Of a stretch of 64,000 nt of DNA, positions 43,361-56,700 are shown one piece after another (position 1 is the stretch's first letter; each line of letters opens with the position of its first letter). The stretch comes from Plasmodium brasilianum (Eukaryota > Apicomplexa > Aconoidasida > Haemosporida > Plasmodiidae). Where the stretch lies: the NCBI RefSeq assembly GCF_023973825.1, contig NC_090118.1, positions 276,001-340,000 on the forward strand. The letters are read 5' to 3'. The position numbers were made by a program, and so were the translations under genes. The notes below the pieces were generated by a model. The model saw only the letters and a program-made list of their open reading frames with translations. It was not told the origin of the DNA and searched no databases.

Positions 43361-46300
43361 TTAAATATCAATAGGTAAATTATTTTTTAGTCTCTTTTTT
43401 CTCTCGTCCATGAGCCATTGCACAAAAGTTCTGCAAAAAGGGAAAAAAATAAAAAGGTACAAAAAAAAAAAAAAAAATGAAAAAATATTAAGAAAATATA
43501 AAATAACATTCGAAGTACGCAAATATGTACGACTGGAAAATCACTCTCTAGAAAAAAAAAAAAATTATAGAATTAAAAAAAGGCAAGAAGTTAGACATGA
43601 GCAATATAAGTGAACATCTATTTTATGCTTACTTTTTTTTTTTGTTTCCTTTGTTTTCTTTTTGTACATTCGATTTTTTCAATTTTTCATTGTCTATGAC
43701 GAAGTTTAAAGCAACATCCAACGGAATGTAGTTTTCTTTGTTTTTTAAAATATTAATTTTTGGTATCCCCTTGTCAGACGATGATAAGGAAGATTTCAAG
43801 TTGTTATCTTCTTTGATGCTCACTTTATTTATGTTTGAATTCTTATTAATCATGTAAGCTTGTTCTGTTTCTGTTTGGCTTGGGGGCACCTTGCTCCTGT
43901 TTTCGTTCACGCTTTCGTTTGTTGTCCTCTCTCTATCTCTCTCTTTATCGTCCCATTTAGGTTTCGGCTTCGTTTTCTCTTTTTCATTCTCTTTATCTTT
44001 GTCTTTTTTTTTTTTGTCTTCAGTTCCACTCGTCAGTAAAATGGACTCATTCTTTGCAGGTCCGCCTGATGAGCCTTTACTCTCTTTTACTCCATTATAG
44101 CACTCGTTAGAGTTAATGCTATTGTTACTTTTTTTTTCTTTTTTTTCTTTTTTTAATTTTTTATTTTCCGGGTGGTTCGTGTGTTCTCCTTCGTTATCTT
44201 CACCCACAACACATACTTCATCCTCATTGTACACTTCATCCTCATTGTACACTTCATCCTCATTGTACACTTCATCCTCATTGTACACTTCATCCTCATT
44301 GTACACTTCATCCTCATTGTACACTTTATCCTCATTGTACATTTCATCCTCATTGTACACTGCAACCTCTTCTTTCGCTTCATCCCTTTCGGCCTCACCT
44401 CTCTTGTACAATGGACCATTCCTTAACCTATTTTCATACTTTATGGAGCACAGTTTATTCAGAATATCATCATTGTTGTTATTCTTATAGTGATTAACTG
44501 GGTGCACGCTTTTCATATCATCCGAATATTTTTTTTTCTTTGTTGTTCTATTTATGGATGAGCCCCTACACTTTTTATGTGTGTCCGTGTTATACGGGTA
44601 ATCATTTCCATTTGGATTATAATATCCATTATGGTAACAGCAGTCGTTGGGGAAATTGCAATTATTGCGCGTTTTCTTTTGCGATGCCCTTATTTGTTTA
44701 CCTGACTCATTTATATCTTTTTTTTTCCAACTTCCATCACTATCGGTGAGTATCACTTTAGGTTTCGTGATGTTCAACTTTTTTAAATTCTCCTCGTCCT
44801 GTTCCTTATGATAAGAATAAGTGGACATAACTTCCTTTTTCATGGTTGACCTTTTAATACCATTTAAATAATTATAATTAAAATCATCAAACTTTATTCT
44901 GCTTAATGATAGTAAGTTTTCATCAAAACTATTTGAAAGAGAATGGTCAACTGACGAACGCGTGTTAGTGTTATGAAAAAAATGATCAGAACATTCTTGT
45001 AAGTACAAATTGTCACTTATATCATAATAGTGATTCTTCGTTTTATTATTCCATGTTTCATCGTACAAATTACGGTACATATATTTGTAATAGCTCCCAT
45101 CGCTTGAAAATTCATCATATAATTTCCTTCTCATCCTCCTCTTCTTCTTATTATTCTTTTCTTTTTTCTTACTATTGCAAAAATTTTCATTTTTTTCATT
45201 ACCTTGTTTAGTATATTCATACATATCACTACTGTTCATCTTTTCCTCTTTTTTTCCCCCTCCATCTACCTGTGCATTCTGTTGATCATCTCTTCTTCCA
45301 TTCTCTTCAACCTCATTGGTACTATTCTGAATAACAATTTTTTCCCCTTGAGCCATTATTTTTTTTTCGTTGAATTCTCTACGTATTCTTAATTTTTCTT
45401 CAAACTCTTTTCTAATTTTTAATTCATATAATTTTCTTTTCATGTTTATTTCATTTTTTAATTTGTTTTCCTCGTCAATTTCTATCTTTTCTCCGTTAAA
45501 ATGTCTTTTTATCATCTTTAATCTTTCCTCTATTTTATCATTCGACAGTTCGTACTTCCCTTCTGTGTGTACATTGCCATTGTAATTACTACCATCATCA
45601 TTAATAACATTAGTTCTAACGCGTTTAATTATGTCTTCGTATTTTTTTCTAACCTGCGCAGCATAGTCCACACTTGACAGAAGCGGATCCGCGGGAATGT
45701 TACTACTGCTATTATTTTTGTTACTTTTGCTACTATTTTTGTTACTACTGCTATTATTTTTGTTACTACTGCTATTATTATTCTTACTACTGCTATTATT
45801 AATGTTACTACTGCTATTATTATTCGTACTACTTCCATTATTATTGTTACTACTTCCATTATTATTGTTACTACTTCCATTATTATTGTTACTACTTCCA
45901 TTATTATTGTTACTACTTCCATTATTATTGTTACTACTTCCATTATTATTGTTACTACTTCCATTATTATTGTTACTACTTCCATTATTATTGTTACTAC
46001 TGCTATTATTGTTGTTTCTACTACAACTGCTACTGTTCTTGTTCTTACTAGGATGGAAATTAATTGAGTGAAATGATTCGTTCTTCCCTTTTACCTTATC
46101 AACTTTCCCCCCTCTTGCGTCTTCAAATAACACTTGTTCATGAAACTCCTTTGTGTTGTCCTTTAACAAACAATTCTCCTTATAGGTATTATGTTCTACA
46201 TTCGTAAACTTGTTTGTGATACGTTTCTTCCTTTCACGTAAGCCGATTAACGTGCTGTTGATATGTACATTACTTTTCTTTTCACCATTCATGTAGTATA

Positions 46301-49300
46301 ATTTATTTACCTGATTATCTGTCCTATCGCTCGTATTAGTAACTCCATTTATGACTACATTCAACGGTTTGTTGTACCTTTTCAATAATATATTACTTTC
46401 ATCTGTAGACAATTCCTTATTTTCTTTTTCATCAATGGAATGAAACTTTTCTGAAATTTTTTTTTTTATATTTTTCTCTTCCCCAGATGAGATAACATCT
46501 GCATATAATTTTCTGCCAATAGTATGACTTATATTAGCATTGGGCAAAATACCATTTTGTTTTACTATTATATTTTCCTCTTTCTTCTCAATATAATTTC
46601 TACTATATACACGACTACTATCTGTAGCATCTTTTTGTTTCCCTACTATATTATTATTGTTCACACCAAATGGTAAAACATTTTTACCACCATGCAGTAC
46701 ACTATTTTTATTTAACTTAGATATCATGTATGTATTTGTGCTTACATTCTTTACCATATCTCTAGTTAAATTACATTTTTCATTGAAATTTTTGAAAATC
46801 CTGTCTTTTAAGATGCCAGACAGACTCCTTAATTCCTTTTTCTCTTTATCCACTTCTATCCTCTCTTCATTTTTATAAAGTTTTGTATCCTTATTCCTTT
46901 CATGTACTCGTAATACCGTTTTGTTTTTAAAAAAATGGGAACTTATAACTTTCTCTTTCCTCTCTTCACTTAATGAACGACTTGTCTTATTGTCTCTCTT
47001 TTCGATTCCCCTGTTTGTGCTTAAGTACCACTCACTGGGGGGGTCAATTTTAAAATTATTTAGGGAACCATTTTTATTGTTAAGGCCATTGTTAAGGCCA
47101 TTGTTAAGGCCATTGTTGAGGCCATTGTTAAGGCCATTGTTGAGGCCATTGTTGAGGCCATTGTTGAAACATTCTAGAGGGCTATTTTTTTGTTCACTTT
47201 TGAGCTCACTTTTGCAGTCATAGGATTGCGTTTGTTCCCCTTTCCCATTCACCTTCAAAGAAATAATACTTCTTCTTCTCAACTCAAAATATTTCTCTTT
47301 CAGATCATTCCAATTTACCTTTTCAATGTCTTTTTTCGTTTTATAACAATTAACGTTCAACTCGGAACCTGTGTATCGCAGTTCTTCTTCAGTCGTTCGT
47401 TGTAGCTGTGATGGCAGTTGTACTGGCTGCTGATGTTGCAGCTGTTCTTCGTCTTCCTTCTTTTTCTCATTGCCCTCGTTCGATGATAGCCGCCGCTCCG
47501 CGGTATCACAATACAGTAATGTGTCTTTGTTTTTAATATTCCTTACGTTTCTTTCATCTGATGGCTCGTTATTATTTCTCTTACTAATTGCATCCATCAT
47601 TTTTGAACCCTTATCATTCTGCTCCTTCAATATATAGTCATTTTTCACCTGACCACGCAAGGATTTTACAACATCATCATGCGTACTATAAGTAATGATT
47701 GTTTTGTTTCCATTTGGTATGCTTGCACCCATCTTCTCATCAAAGTCTTTCACATATAATTCGCTTTTTTTTTGGACATCTGTTATGGTGTCCTCTAAAT
47801 TTTTCTTATTAAACATATTCACTTCATTGTTTTTATATACAATTGATTTATTCTTATCTTCAAAGAGAGTGTTCTTTGCACTGTTGCAATCGTCGTTATG
47901 TGTTACAAACGAGTTTGCATCTTTTGTATATGTCTTAGTCCCATAGTTATTAATACATGCGGCATTACTACTACTAATATCACCATCGATGCTCCTATCC
48001 TTTCGCATGATTCCATTCACATCTAAAGAATTCGTTTCCTCTATTTTTTGACCACTGCTGATCATGTGCATGCCGTTCTGTGCATCCTCTTTCAACTCAA
48101 TCGACCTTTCTATTAATTTGATTTCCTCAAATTTGTCTCTTATTCTTTTTTCCTCACCACACATTACCGATTCGTTAAATAGGCTTCTAAGTTCTGAAGT
48201 TTTGCTAAGGTACAAATTGGTATGCTCCTTCTTCTTTGACCCTTTTTTTTCCCGTTCCCCCATGTTAGTCACTACTATGTTAGCTGCTCCCCCCACCATG
48301 GTCTCCTTAAACTCCTTAGATTCCTTAAAATTAATTAGTCTCAATTCCTCCAATTTCATGTTCTCTTTTCCTTTTCCATTTAATAACAATTCATGGTCAT
48401 TCATGCAAATGGTATGGTTATAGGTGGGTGGTGGTGATGCTTGAATATGAATAGCATCGCTGTGGTGAACTGCCTGTGTGTAATTCCCTTTGCTGACATG
48501 ATGTACTTTATCTGTAGACTCATTTTTGTTGTCTTCACTAGTACTGGAATAAATATTTAACTCATCTGGCACTTTGCTATAATTAAATTTAACGTTGAAA
48601 TTATTTTTTTGACTCTTTTTATTTGGCTCCTTAGGTGAATATGTCCCCTTTTGAACTTCTTCCCCTTCGTTTCCCCCTTCATTTTCCCCTTCGTTTTCCC
48701 CTTCGTTTCCCCCTTCGTTTTCCCCTTCTTTTTCCACTTTCACTTCCACTTCTGTTTTTTTCACTTCCATTTCTGTTTTTTTCACTTCCACTTCTGTTTT
48801 TTTCACTTCCACTTCTGTTTTTTTCACTTCCTCTTCCCCCTCTCCTCCTTTTTTTTTATTCTTTTTTTCCTCATAACTCAACGTAGCGCAAACTTCATGG
48901 TACTTGACCCCTGCACCTACCTTTGCACTCCTGTCCTCAAAATTCAAATCAATCTTGCATTTTTTATCCTTGATCATCTTATCATAACTATTGCACTCGT
49001 GATTTTTTTTCCTTTCTTCAAAATTTAAAATAATGGCACGCTTATAATGGTCATTAGATGTATCATCATTCATGTAATTATGTTCAATGATTTTTTGATA
49101 TTGCCTTTTTTTTAAATTATTATCCTCCATCAGCTGTGCTTCCTTTTCACTTTCTCCGTATTTATTCATATACTTCGTAGGGTATTCCCTCACATTTTTT
49201 TTATCTCCTTTCGTCAATGTTAACAAGTCGTTATATTCATGCTCGTCGTGATGATTAGGGGCAAGACGAATCTTATCATCACTGATATACTCCTCATTGG

Positions 49301-50177
49301 CAGTTCTTACCCCATCAATCGCACACTTGTCACTTGCATATTCATTACTCATATACTTGGCACTCAAGTACTTACCACTCCTTTTCGAGTAGAAAGTTCG
49401 TTCCGATTCTTTGCTACTACATTTACTGCTATTCATATTAACAAAAGTAGTTAGGTGTTCAATGCCATTTTTATCCGGCAATGATATCATATTTTTTTTA
49501 TATTTGCTTATAATATCGTTTATTTTTTTTCTTTTTAACTCTTTATCATTGTTTTCATCATATAAATGATGTTTTTTCTTATTTGTGAGAAGCATATTAC
49601 TACCCCTTAACTTGTAGTTAACATCCTTTTTATTAATTTCATTTAATTTTACTATCATTTCACTATTCATTGCACTAATTGGTTCTTTGCCCTCTTTATT
49701 CTTATTATTATCATTGTTATTATATTTATCATTTGCGCTTTTCTCCTGTCCAACAGATTTGCAAATTTTGTTGTCAAGATGAAGCTTCTTTTCATTGAAG
49801 AAACTTATGAATGCGTTATTCTTTTCCTCTACTGTTTGTTTATTACTTGCTTGTTTATCAAAGGTGTAACTAATATTTTTCTCTTCCTTCTTTACTTCGT
49901 TTATTCGTTCGCTCGTCTGGCTCTTCATCTGTTCTCCCATCTGTCCGCTCATTTGTCCTCCCATCTGTCCATTCATTTGTCCTCCCATCTGTCCATTCAT
50001 TTGTCCTCCCATCTGTCCATTCATTTGTCCTCCCATCTGTCCATTCATTTGTCCTCCCATCTGTCCGTTCATTTGTCCACTCATCTGGTTGCCTATCACT
50101 TTTCCTATTCCCTTTTCCTTTAGCTTGTATCCGAAATTACAATCCATAACTTTTAAAACTGCGTAATTTATTGTCAT
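43361..50177 (-). CDS. 2204-residue low-complexity conserved protein, two exons, unknown function
   Basis: Exon 1 is 43633-50177 (ATG at 50175-50177). The frame would stop in a poly-Lys end at 43629, but GTAAGC directly after the A run is a good donor. The acceptor TTTTTGCAG at 43431-43439 joins in matching phase to exon 2 (43361-43430), giving the compact ending TFVQWLMDERKKRLKNNLPI then Asp-Ile. I do not recognise a family. The protein is mostly charged and disordered, with at least six different tandem repeats and Lys/Glu-rich coiled-coil-like parts. The best is near residues 1510-1620, just after DPLLSSVDYAAQVRKKYEDI. No signal peptide or membrane segment is seen. A large scaffold or cytoskeletal/nuclear protein is possible, but this is only inference from composition. 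Confidence 0.8.
44208..44375 (-). repeat. Coding 18-base repeat (V-Y-N-E-D-E)
   Basis: About nine near-perfect 18-base units (CTTCATCCTCATTGTACA on the + strand) encode an acidic hexapeptide in the 2204-residue protein. Confidence 0.95.
45828..45992 (-). repeat. Coding 21-base repeat (S-S-N-N-N-N-G)
   Basis: Eight 21-base units (core TTCCATTATTATTGTTACTA on the + strand) encode NNNNGSS. They are flanked by diverged S/N/K units, so expansion is centred in the block. Confidence 0.95.
47083..47168 (-). repeat. Coding 12-base repeat (N-N-G-L)
   Basis: Seven 12-base units (AAGGCCATTGTT on the + strand) encode NNGL, a third independent tandem repeat in the same protein. Confidence 0.95.
48655..48840 (-). 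repeat. Coding acidic repeats (E-G-E-N / V-K-K-T-E-V-E)
   Basis: Two adjacent arrays encode Glu/Gly/Asn units (about 48655-48730) and a Val-Lys-Lys-Thr-Glu heptad (about 48735-48830). The heptad has 21-base units. Confidence 0.85.
49930..50085 (-). repeat. Coding 24-base repeat (Q-M-N-G-Q-M-G-G)
   Basis: Six to seven 24-base units (core CATCTGTCCATTCATTTGTC on the + strand) encode a Met/Gln/Gly octapeptide about 35 residues from the N-terminus. Confidence 0.95.
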
Positions 50178-50950
50178 CTTTTTAGAGCGCCACGCGCACT
50201 TGTGTTACATTTCAACGGCGTGCTAAAACTAAGTATATTGTCATATATAAAAAAAAAAAAAAATATATATATATAGATAGATAGATACAATGGCAAGATC
50301 ACCTACTTACATGTCTGTAGAGGTGCTCTTGGTTCGTGTAAAAATACAATGTAATATTATACATATATATGTGCACATGGGTAGCCAGATTTTATTTATA
50401 TTTGTTATTTTTACTTCGTTATATTGCCGTATTTCGCTATATTGCAATACTTTGTTATATTTTTTTTTGGGGGCAGCACAAAATGTTCATGTTACTCTTT
50501 ATTTTATTTTACGAACAATTTGAGCTTCCTGAAATATTTGTTTCTCTCTCTTTAAGCAAGTAGTTACATTTGCGTAAACCTACACGTGCACATAGTATAA
50601 GCATTTTATGCACACGTACATGTAACTATAACCAAAAGAGAAAAAATTTGCTTCTTCCTTTTACACATATGTATGTACTATTTTCCTAATATATGTACTT
50701 TTGAAATAAATCAAGAAATAGTAAAAAAAATAAAAATGTTAATAAAAAAAAAAAAAAAAAAAAAAAAAAAACACAAAAAGGATAAAATATAAAAGGTAAA
50801 ACGTTAAAGGTAACAGGTAAAACATGAAACAAAAAATATAAAAAATAAAACGTAAAATATAAAACAAAAAACGCCAAATATAAAACAAAAAACGTCAAAT
50901 ATAAAACAATAAACGTCAAATATAAAACAATAAACAAAACAGTATTACTT

Positions 50951-50997
50951 ATGACAGAAGCTGTTGGTTTATTCAAAAAAAACAAAGCTGCAAAAAG
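50951..50997 (+). other. Possible first exon of an unrecognised gene
   Basis: ATG ACA GAA opens a 15-codon basic peptide (MTEAVGLFKKNKAAK) that ends AAAAG at a GTAAAC donor. Codon choice is unlike the flanking A/T-rich DNA. I could not find downstream exons in certain order, so this is only a candidate. Confidence 0.3.
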
Positions 50998-52110
50998 GTA
51001 AACATTCCTTTTGTATGTAACACTGTACATTAAAAGAAAAAATTTCGACCACTTCAAATGGTAAGCTGTTTGACATGATATAAAATGATATGACATGTGA
51101 TACATAACATACTATATGTAATGTACAATTTTTTTTTTTTTTTTCTAAGTAATACCTCTTCGCGCTACAACATTTTCGCTAATGTGATATATATCTATCG
51201 CTTAAAAAAAAAAAAAAAAAAGAAAAAAAGGAAAAAAAAGGAAAAAAAAGGAAAAAAAAGGAAAAAAACGGAAAATAATGAACGAAACAAAATTAAACCT
51301 AATTAAGGAAAAATATGTCAAATTAATGCAAATTATGCCAAACTAAACGAAATATCGTGGAATACATAAATATATTCGCACTTATTTCACTTTTTACATA
51401 ACCAGCATGCCATATGTTTTTATTATTTTTACCATTCTTCGTATGCATATGGGGTAAAAAACAAACTAACGGATGTATAAATATATTTTATTTCAAGATA
51501 TACGAAAAATACGCATGTTTATGTTGCTAACTTTTTTCATATGTTCAGAAAAATTTACTTAGAAAAAATATTTAAACAAAGAAAATAAATACAATAGACA
51601 GTAAACAGTGGACAACACTGATTAAATGCGTATGAATTTTATTATTTTTTTTTTTTTTTATTTATGTATCATCCCTTTGAATATTATTCTTCTTTGGAAA
51701 GTACAAGTTTTAACAGCTTTCATTTTTTTACACTTTTATCTTTTAAAAAGAAAGAAGTGTACTACTATTCATTATTATTCAACACTGTTCACTTCTCGCT
51801 GCTCTATGTTCAGTGATTACAACTCACTGCTAACTCCTCACTGCTTACAACTCAGTGCTAACGCCTCACTTAGTTTACATTATTTTTTTTTTCCCCCCCC
51901 CCCCCGATACTTTTTACTTAGGAGAGAAAACTATATACCATATGAAACTCCTTATTTGAAAAAAAAAAAAAAAAAATGCACCCTTTTGTGACCCCTTGAT
52001 GAATCAAATATTTTGCTGAAATAAAAGAAAAAGGAAAAAACAATTATTCGCATTATACATGTGTACTAATTTAATATTGAATAAATGAGGAAGATATATG
52101 GTATTTGGTG

Positions 52111-52146
<36 letters not shown>

Positions 52147-52160
52147 GATTCTTTATTCAG

Positions 52161-52250
52161 CCGTTAGAGAACAAGAAGCATTCTGTTACAGTTACTCGTA
52201 CCATACTACCAAATAAAAATATTGATGTTATCTTTAATAAGAAATGTTAA
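52161..52250 (+). other. Possible terminal exon of an unrecognised gene
   Basis: TTTATTCAG, a good acceptor, is followed by 29 open codons (PLENKKHSVTVTRTILPNKN then IDVIFNKKC) and a stop. A second frame is also open, so the correct phase is unknown. It may pair with the island at 50951. Confidence 0.3.
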
Positions 52251-52593
52251 AAATGTGAAATTTTGAAAAATATATTGAATTAAAAGCGTTAACGTGTGCA
52301 CATGTGTATATTGCTTATGCACGTATCTATTCAGGTAGTTCGCATGGGTGTTCATTTAGTTCACCTCCTTCACATCGCACATTTGTCATCCAAGTATGAA
52401 TAAACATTGTGAAGGGACCCTTGCTCTGCTATTGTTATAACAACTTTTCTTGATAAACCTTATATAGCGATATATAACTAAATTATTTTTTACAAAAGAT
52501 TTAAAAAACTCCAGTAAAGTGCATTTAAAATGGCACGAAGGAGAAAGATACTTCAACATAATATCCTTTGCGCGAAAATGTGCATACCATACG

Positions 52594-52632
<39 letters not shown>

Positions 52633-52862
52633 ATATGTATGCATATTTCTATGTAATCATGCAGCCGTTTAAATTATGTAAAAAGTGAAATACTGTCACG
52701 TAAAATTCGTTTTGTAGAACGAAGAATTTAAAAAATTCCTGTTCAACTTATATCTGCTTATGGCTTAAAATTGTGTAGAAATTTTTTTTTTTTTTAAAAT
52801 TTTTTTTCTCAAAAATATGAACGACGACGCTATTATTTGATATACCTTGTTTTGTTGTTCTT

Positions 52863-53080
52863 TGTTTTGATTTACTTAGTTTTGATTTACTTAGTTTTGA
52901 TTTACTTAGTTTTGATGCACTTAGTTTTGATGCACTTAGTTTTGATGTACTTAGTTTTGATTTACTTAGTTTTGATGTACTTAGTTTTGTTGTACTTAGT
53001 TTTGATGTAATTAATTTTGATGCACTTAGTTTTGATGTACTTAGTTTTGTTGTACTTAGTTTTGATGTACTTAGTTTTTT
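52863..53080. repeat. Intergenic 15-base minisatellite, about 14 copies
   Basis: Units of TTTGATTTACTTAGT, with variants TTTGATGCACTTAGT and TTTGTTGTACTTAGT, repeat in tandem. The variants are shuffled along the array. It has no coding potential. Confidence 0.95.
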
Positions 53081-53112
53081 TTTTACTATTTTGTATTACT
53101 TTGCTTTTTATT

Positions 53113-53455
53113 ATTTTTCTTTTTTTTTTTTTTTATTTCTCAATATAACGGCCACAGCTTGTATTCGCGCAAAATTACGTAAACCATTTTTGTAGTTTTC
53201 TGCGTACGGAAGAAATACGCCTACGTTGTAAAGGAGCACATAAATACATATAATAGAAATATACATACAAACATATATACATATATGACATACACGCATA
53301 TATACATGTTATGTACATGTTACTATATGCATAATATTGTGTACATTCACGTTGTAATTTTATTTTTTTGCAATTTCCCCACCATCGCACGAAGCCGAGA
53401 AACGATAGGACGCACGTACCAATTTATAACTCATTTAACGAAGCAACAATTACAT
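53113..53455 (-). other. Possible small spliced gene, minus strand
   Basis: An ATG at about 53433 opens MSYKLVRASYRFSASCDGGE, a presequence-like peptide. About 200 bases further on (minus strand), CAACGTAG is a possible acceptor for a segment open in two frames (one reads FLPYAENYKNGLRNFARIQA). No unique splice solution was found; low confidence. Confidence 0.25.
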
Positions 53456-53569
53456 AATACTTTTTACATTAACAACTTTGGAGGATACTCCTGAACAATT
53501 TTATTTGCGGTTTAAGCCCTTTTTTGTAGATGTAATATACCATTTTATTTTTACTTAATTTTGGTTTAA

Positions 53570-53735
53570 TTTTAATTTTAATTTTAATTTTTATTTTTAT
53601 TTTTATTTTATTTTATTTATTTTTATATATTTTTATATATTTTTATTTTATATTTATTTTATTTATTTTTATATATTTTTATTTTATATTTATTTTATTT
53701 ATTTTTATATATTTTTATTTATTTTTTTTTTTTTT
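53570..53735. repeat. ATTTTTATTTTATTT simple array before the 1100-aa gene
   Basis: Imperfect repeats of TTTTTATTTA and TTTTATATATTTTTATTT immediately upstream of the ATG at 53776. Likely in the 5' UTR or core promoter. Confidence 0.85.
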
Positions 53736-53775
53736 CCTAAATTTTCTCCTCCAAATTTGTAATCAAACAAAAGCG

Positions 53776-56700
53776 ATGCTTCTCAATACCTTATTAGAAG
53801 AACTTTTGCAAAAATGGGAAAGGAAAAAAATAAATTTGTTCAACGTATGTTTTATTTTTCATTCAATTAAAAACAGTTTAGTAAAATCAGAAGAGAGAAA
53901 TAATTTGTTTATTAACGACCTTAAAGAAGATATATTGAAAAAGTATTTACAATTGCTTGACGACTCAAGCGAACAGAACACTGGGGGTGTAGGAAGTAGT
54001 AATGATGAGAATAAATATTTTTGCCTCGCTTTTTTCACATTTATTTTTACGTTAGAAAATGGGCTCTTGAAAAATGGAAATCGCTTCTCGACGTATTTAG
54101 AAGAGCAATACGTGAGGTCGTATGAAGGAGTCTTAGGAAATAAATCCAAGAGAAAAAGAAGCAACATCGACTCGGCAAGCCCAGCAGAGGAAAAGGACAA
54201 CACAAAATGGACGTTGTGTAAAGGGAAACAAGCAGGGAAAGAGGCAAGTATAGAGCCACAAACAGAGGGATACATAGACACTCGGACAGAGGCACGTTTC
54301 GAGGAAACACTTCCAAAGAGCGGAGAAGCCAAAGAAGACTCCTCCTGTTTTACCGCAAACATTTTCAAAAAATTTGACGAGTTGATTAAAAGAGCGATAA
54401 ATTTAAAAGCAGAAGACAACAGTGAGGATAACGAAGAATTTACATATTATAAAATGTGTACTGTTTATTGTGTACTTAAATTTATTTTTCTTTTATCAGA
54501 ATGGAACTACAAAATGGGTGGACTATATTTCAAATATATGAAAAATGCATATGAGTATGTTATAAGTATAAAATTGAATAAATGGTCAAATAACAAATAT
54601 ATTATAAAGATGGTTAATACAGCACTCCTTCTAATTGTACACACGAACTATCATATTATAAAAAATAGTGAAAAGGAATTTTTTAATTTCATATTTATTC
54701 AATTACAGCAAAGGGAGCATTCACTAGTTATAGTAGAAGAACTGCTTGTTACTTTTTTGAAAAAAAAAAAAGATATCCTTTTAAATAAAGAGATATATAT
54801 TAATATAAATAATTATGCTAATGATAATATAAATTTATTTTTAAAATATGGAAAAAAGGAAAATTTATTTTTCTTTTTTAATTTTATAAATGTATATAAA
54901 AAATTAATTATATCTCACGTTAACAATTCGGATAGAAGGACTATACCTAATATAAAAAATGTACACAATATAGATATAAACCTAAGTATTAAGGATATAA
55001 TTATGAACATTTATAAATTATTAGCTTATATAGGGGATGTTTCAAGGGATTATATATTAAATAAGAATATTGATGTGTCCATAGAAGATGGTAGTAAACA
55101 TATACTGTACTGCGAGGAGAAGAAGAAGGAAAAAAAAGAATATTTCTCTTCTGTTGGTAGCATTTTAGAAACAGTAAAGATGGGAGAAAATAAAACTCAT
55201 GTAAATGAGTTCATCGAACGGATAGACAACAACCTCCAGAACAACATCTTCAGCTATGTAGTACATAACGTATTTTCCTTTTTTCAAGATTTAGTAAATG
55301 AATTAGATCCAGAAAGCATATGCATGAACGCGAACGATTTTGTGAAGTTTATCAAGCTGTTCTTCATCCAAAATAATGAGCATGACTTGTTTCTAGTTTT
55401 TTATTTAAAGGAAAATTTTGTTACATATTGCAAAGAATTGCTAGGAAAATGTCTAGGTATTTTTGACGAATTTGTAAGTAACGTTATTATATACTTATTT
55501 AAAATAATAGATATATTAGCAAAGAATAAATTACCACCATATGGTGATATATATGAAAAAAAGGAAGCAACAAAAGGAAAACTGTTCAACATATTTAGTA
55601 AGATAAAAGATTCGAAGAATCATGAGAGGGATGCAGATGATGCCTTTCTTCGCATTTATTATAGCCTTTATAATAATATGGTTCATGTTCTTTCAATTTT
55701 TCTTAAAAATTTAAAATACTACACCAATGAAGAAGTTAAAAAGATACTGTTAGTACATTTTGAACATTTCACTTTTTACATATTTAATCAAATCAATAAT
55801 GTAAATTATGATTTAATTTTTCAAAATAGTAGATCCCTCTATTTAACCTTAAAAGTGTTATATAAGTTGATAAAAATAAAAAATTTCCATTTTGAATATA
55901 TACACAATATATATTTTAATTTAACCAAAATGGAAAACAAACTACACAGTCTAAATCAAGAAGTAACATCCTATTCGTGTTATAATAAAAAGCGGTGCAA
56001 TAATATACTCTTTCTGGATAAAATTAAAACGTATCTTCTAAAAAACTGTGGTGCATTTCTTTCCGACACGTACCCCTACCCTACAAAAAAGGAAAAATTT
56101 GAAAATTATGAAAAATGTGAAAAGCTTATTAAACGTGAGCTTGTAGAACCGACTGACCAAGTGGGGGAAAATAGAAACGTAAAGAAGAGAGGGGTGAAGA
56201 AGATTAAGAAGAATAAGGAGAAGATTAAAGAGAAGAATAATATGATGAAGTTGAAAATGAAGACGAAAATTCGCATGAACATGAAAGGCGTAGTAAAAAA
56301 AACAAAAAAAAATAAAATCAAAAATAAAATCAAAAATAAAATCAAAAATGAAATCAAAAATGAAAACAAAGAAGTAGTTTTAAATGGCACACCGGATGAT
56401 GTATTATTAACGAACCAAATAAATTATACCAGTGAACACATAGAAGAACACATATCTACAATGGGGGATTCCCAGTACACCCCGAATAGCGCTACCGATG
56501 CACGAAATAAGCAGCAGATGGATGGCAAAATAAACGAAAAGGTTAGTATCACATGTGAAGAGAAGAGCAAAAATATTAATGATAAAGGATATGCTTATGT
56601 AGAACTGGGAAAGACAAAAATGAATTCCGAAAGGGATATATGCCATAGGAATGGTGAAAATACGAAAGAGCAAAAATGGAGAGATACCCAACTACCTTCT

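Larger units (their letters stand above)
50178..53775. other. Long intergenic region with exon-like islands and a minisatellite
   Basis: About 3.6 kb between two divergently transcribed genes. It holds A runs (about 50742-50771, 51203-51221, 52109-52140), a 13-14-base C run (about 51893-51905), (TA)n near 52596-52620, the 15-base array at 52863-53080, and T/A simple sequence before the next gene. Two short coding-like islands on the + strand (50951-50997 and 52161-52250) and one on the - strand (53113-53455) are listed separately. No complete gene is supported. Confidence 0.55.

Noticed and set aside
45697..46071. 124-codon Leu-rich plus-strand frame
   Set aside because: Mirror of the Asn/Ser repeats of the 2204-residue protein.
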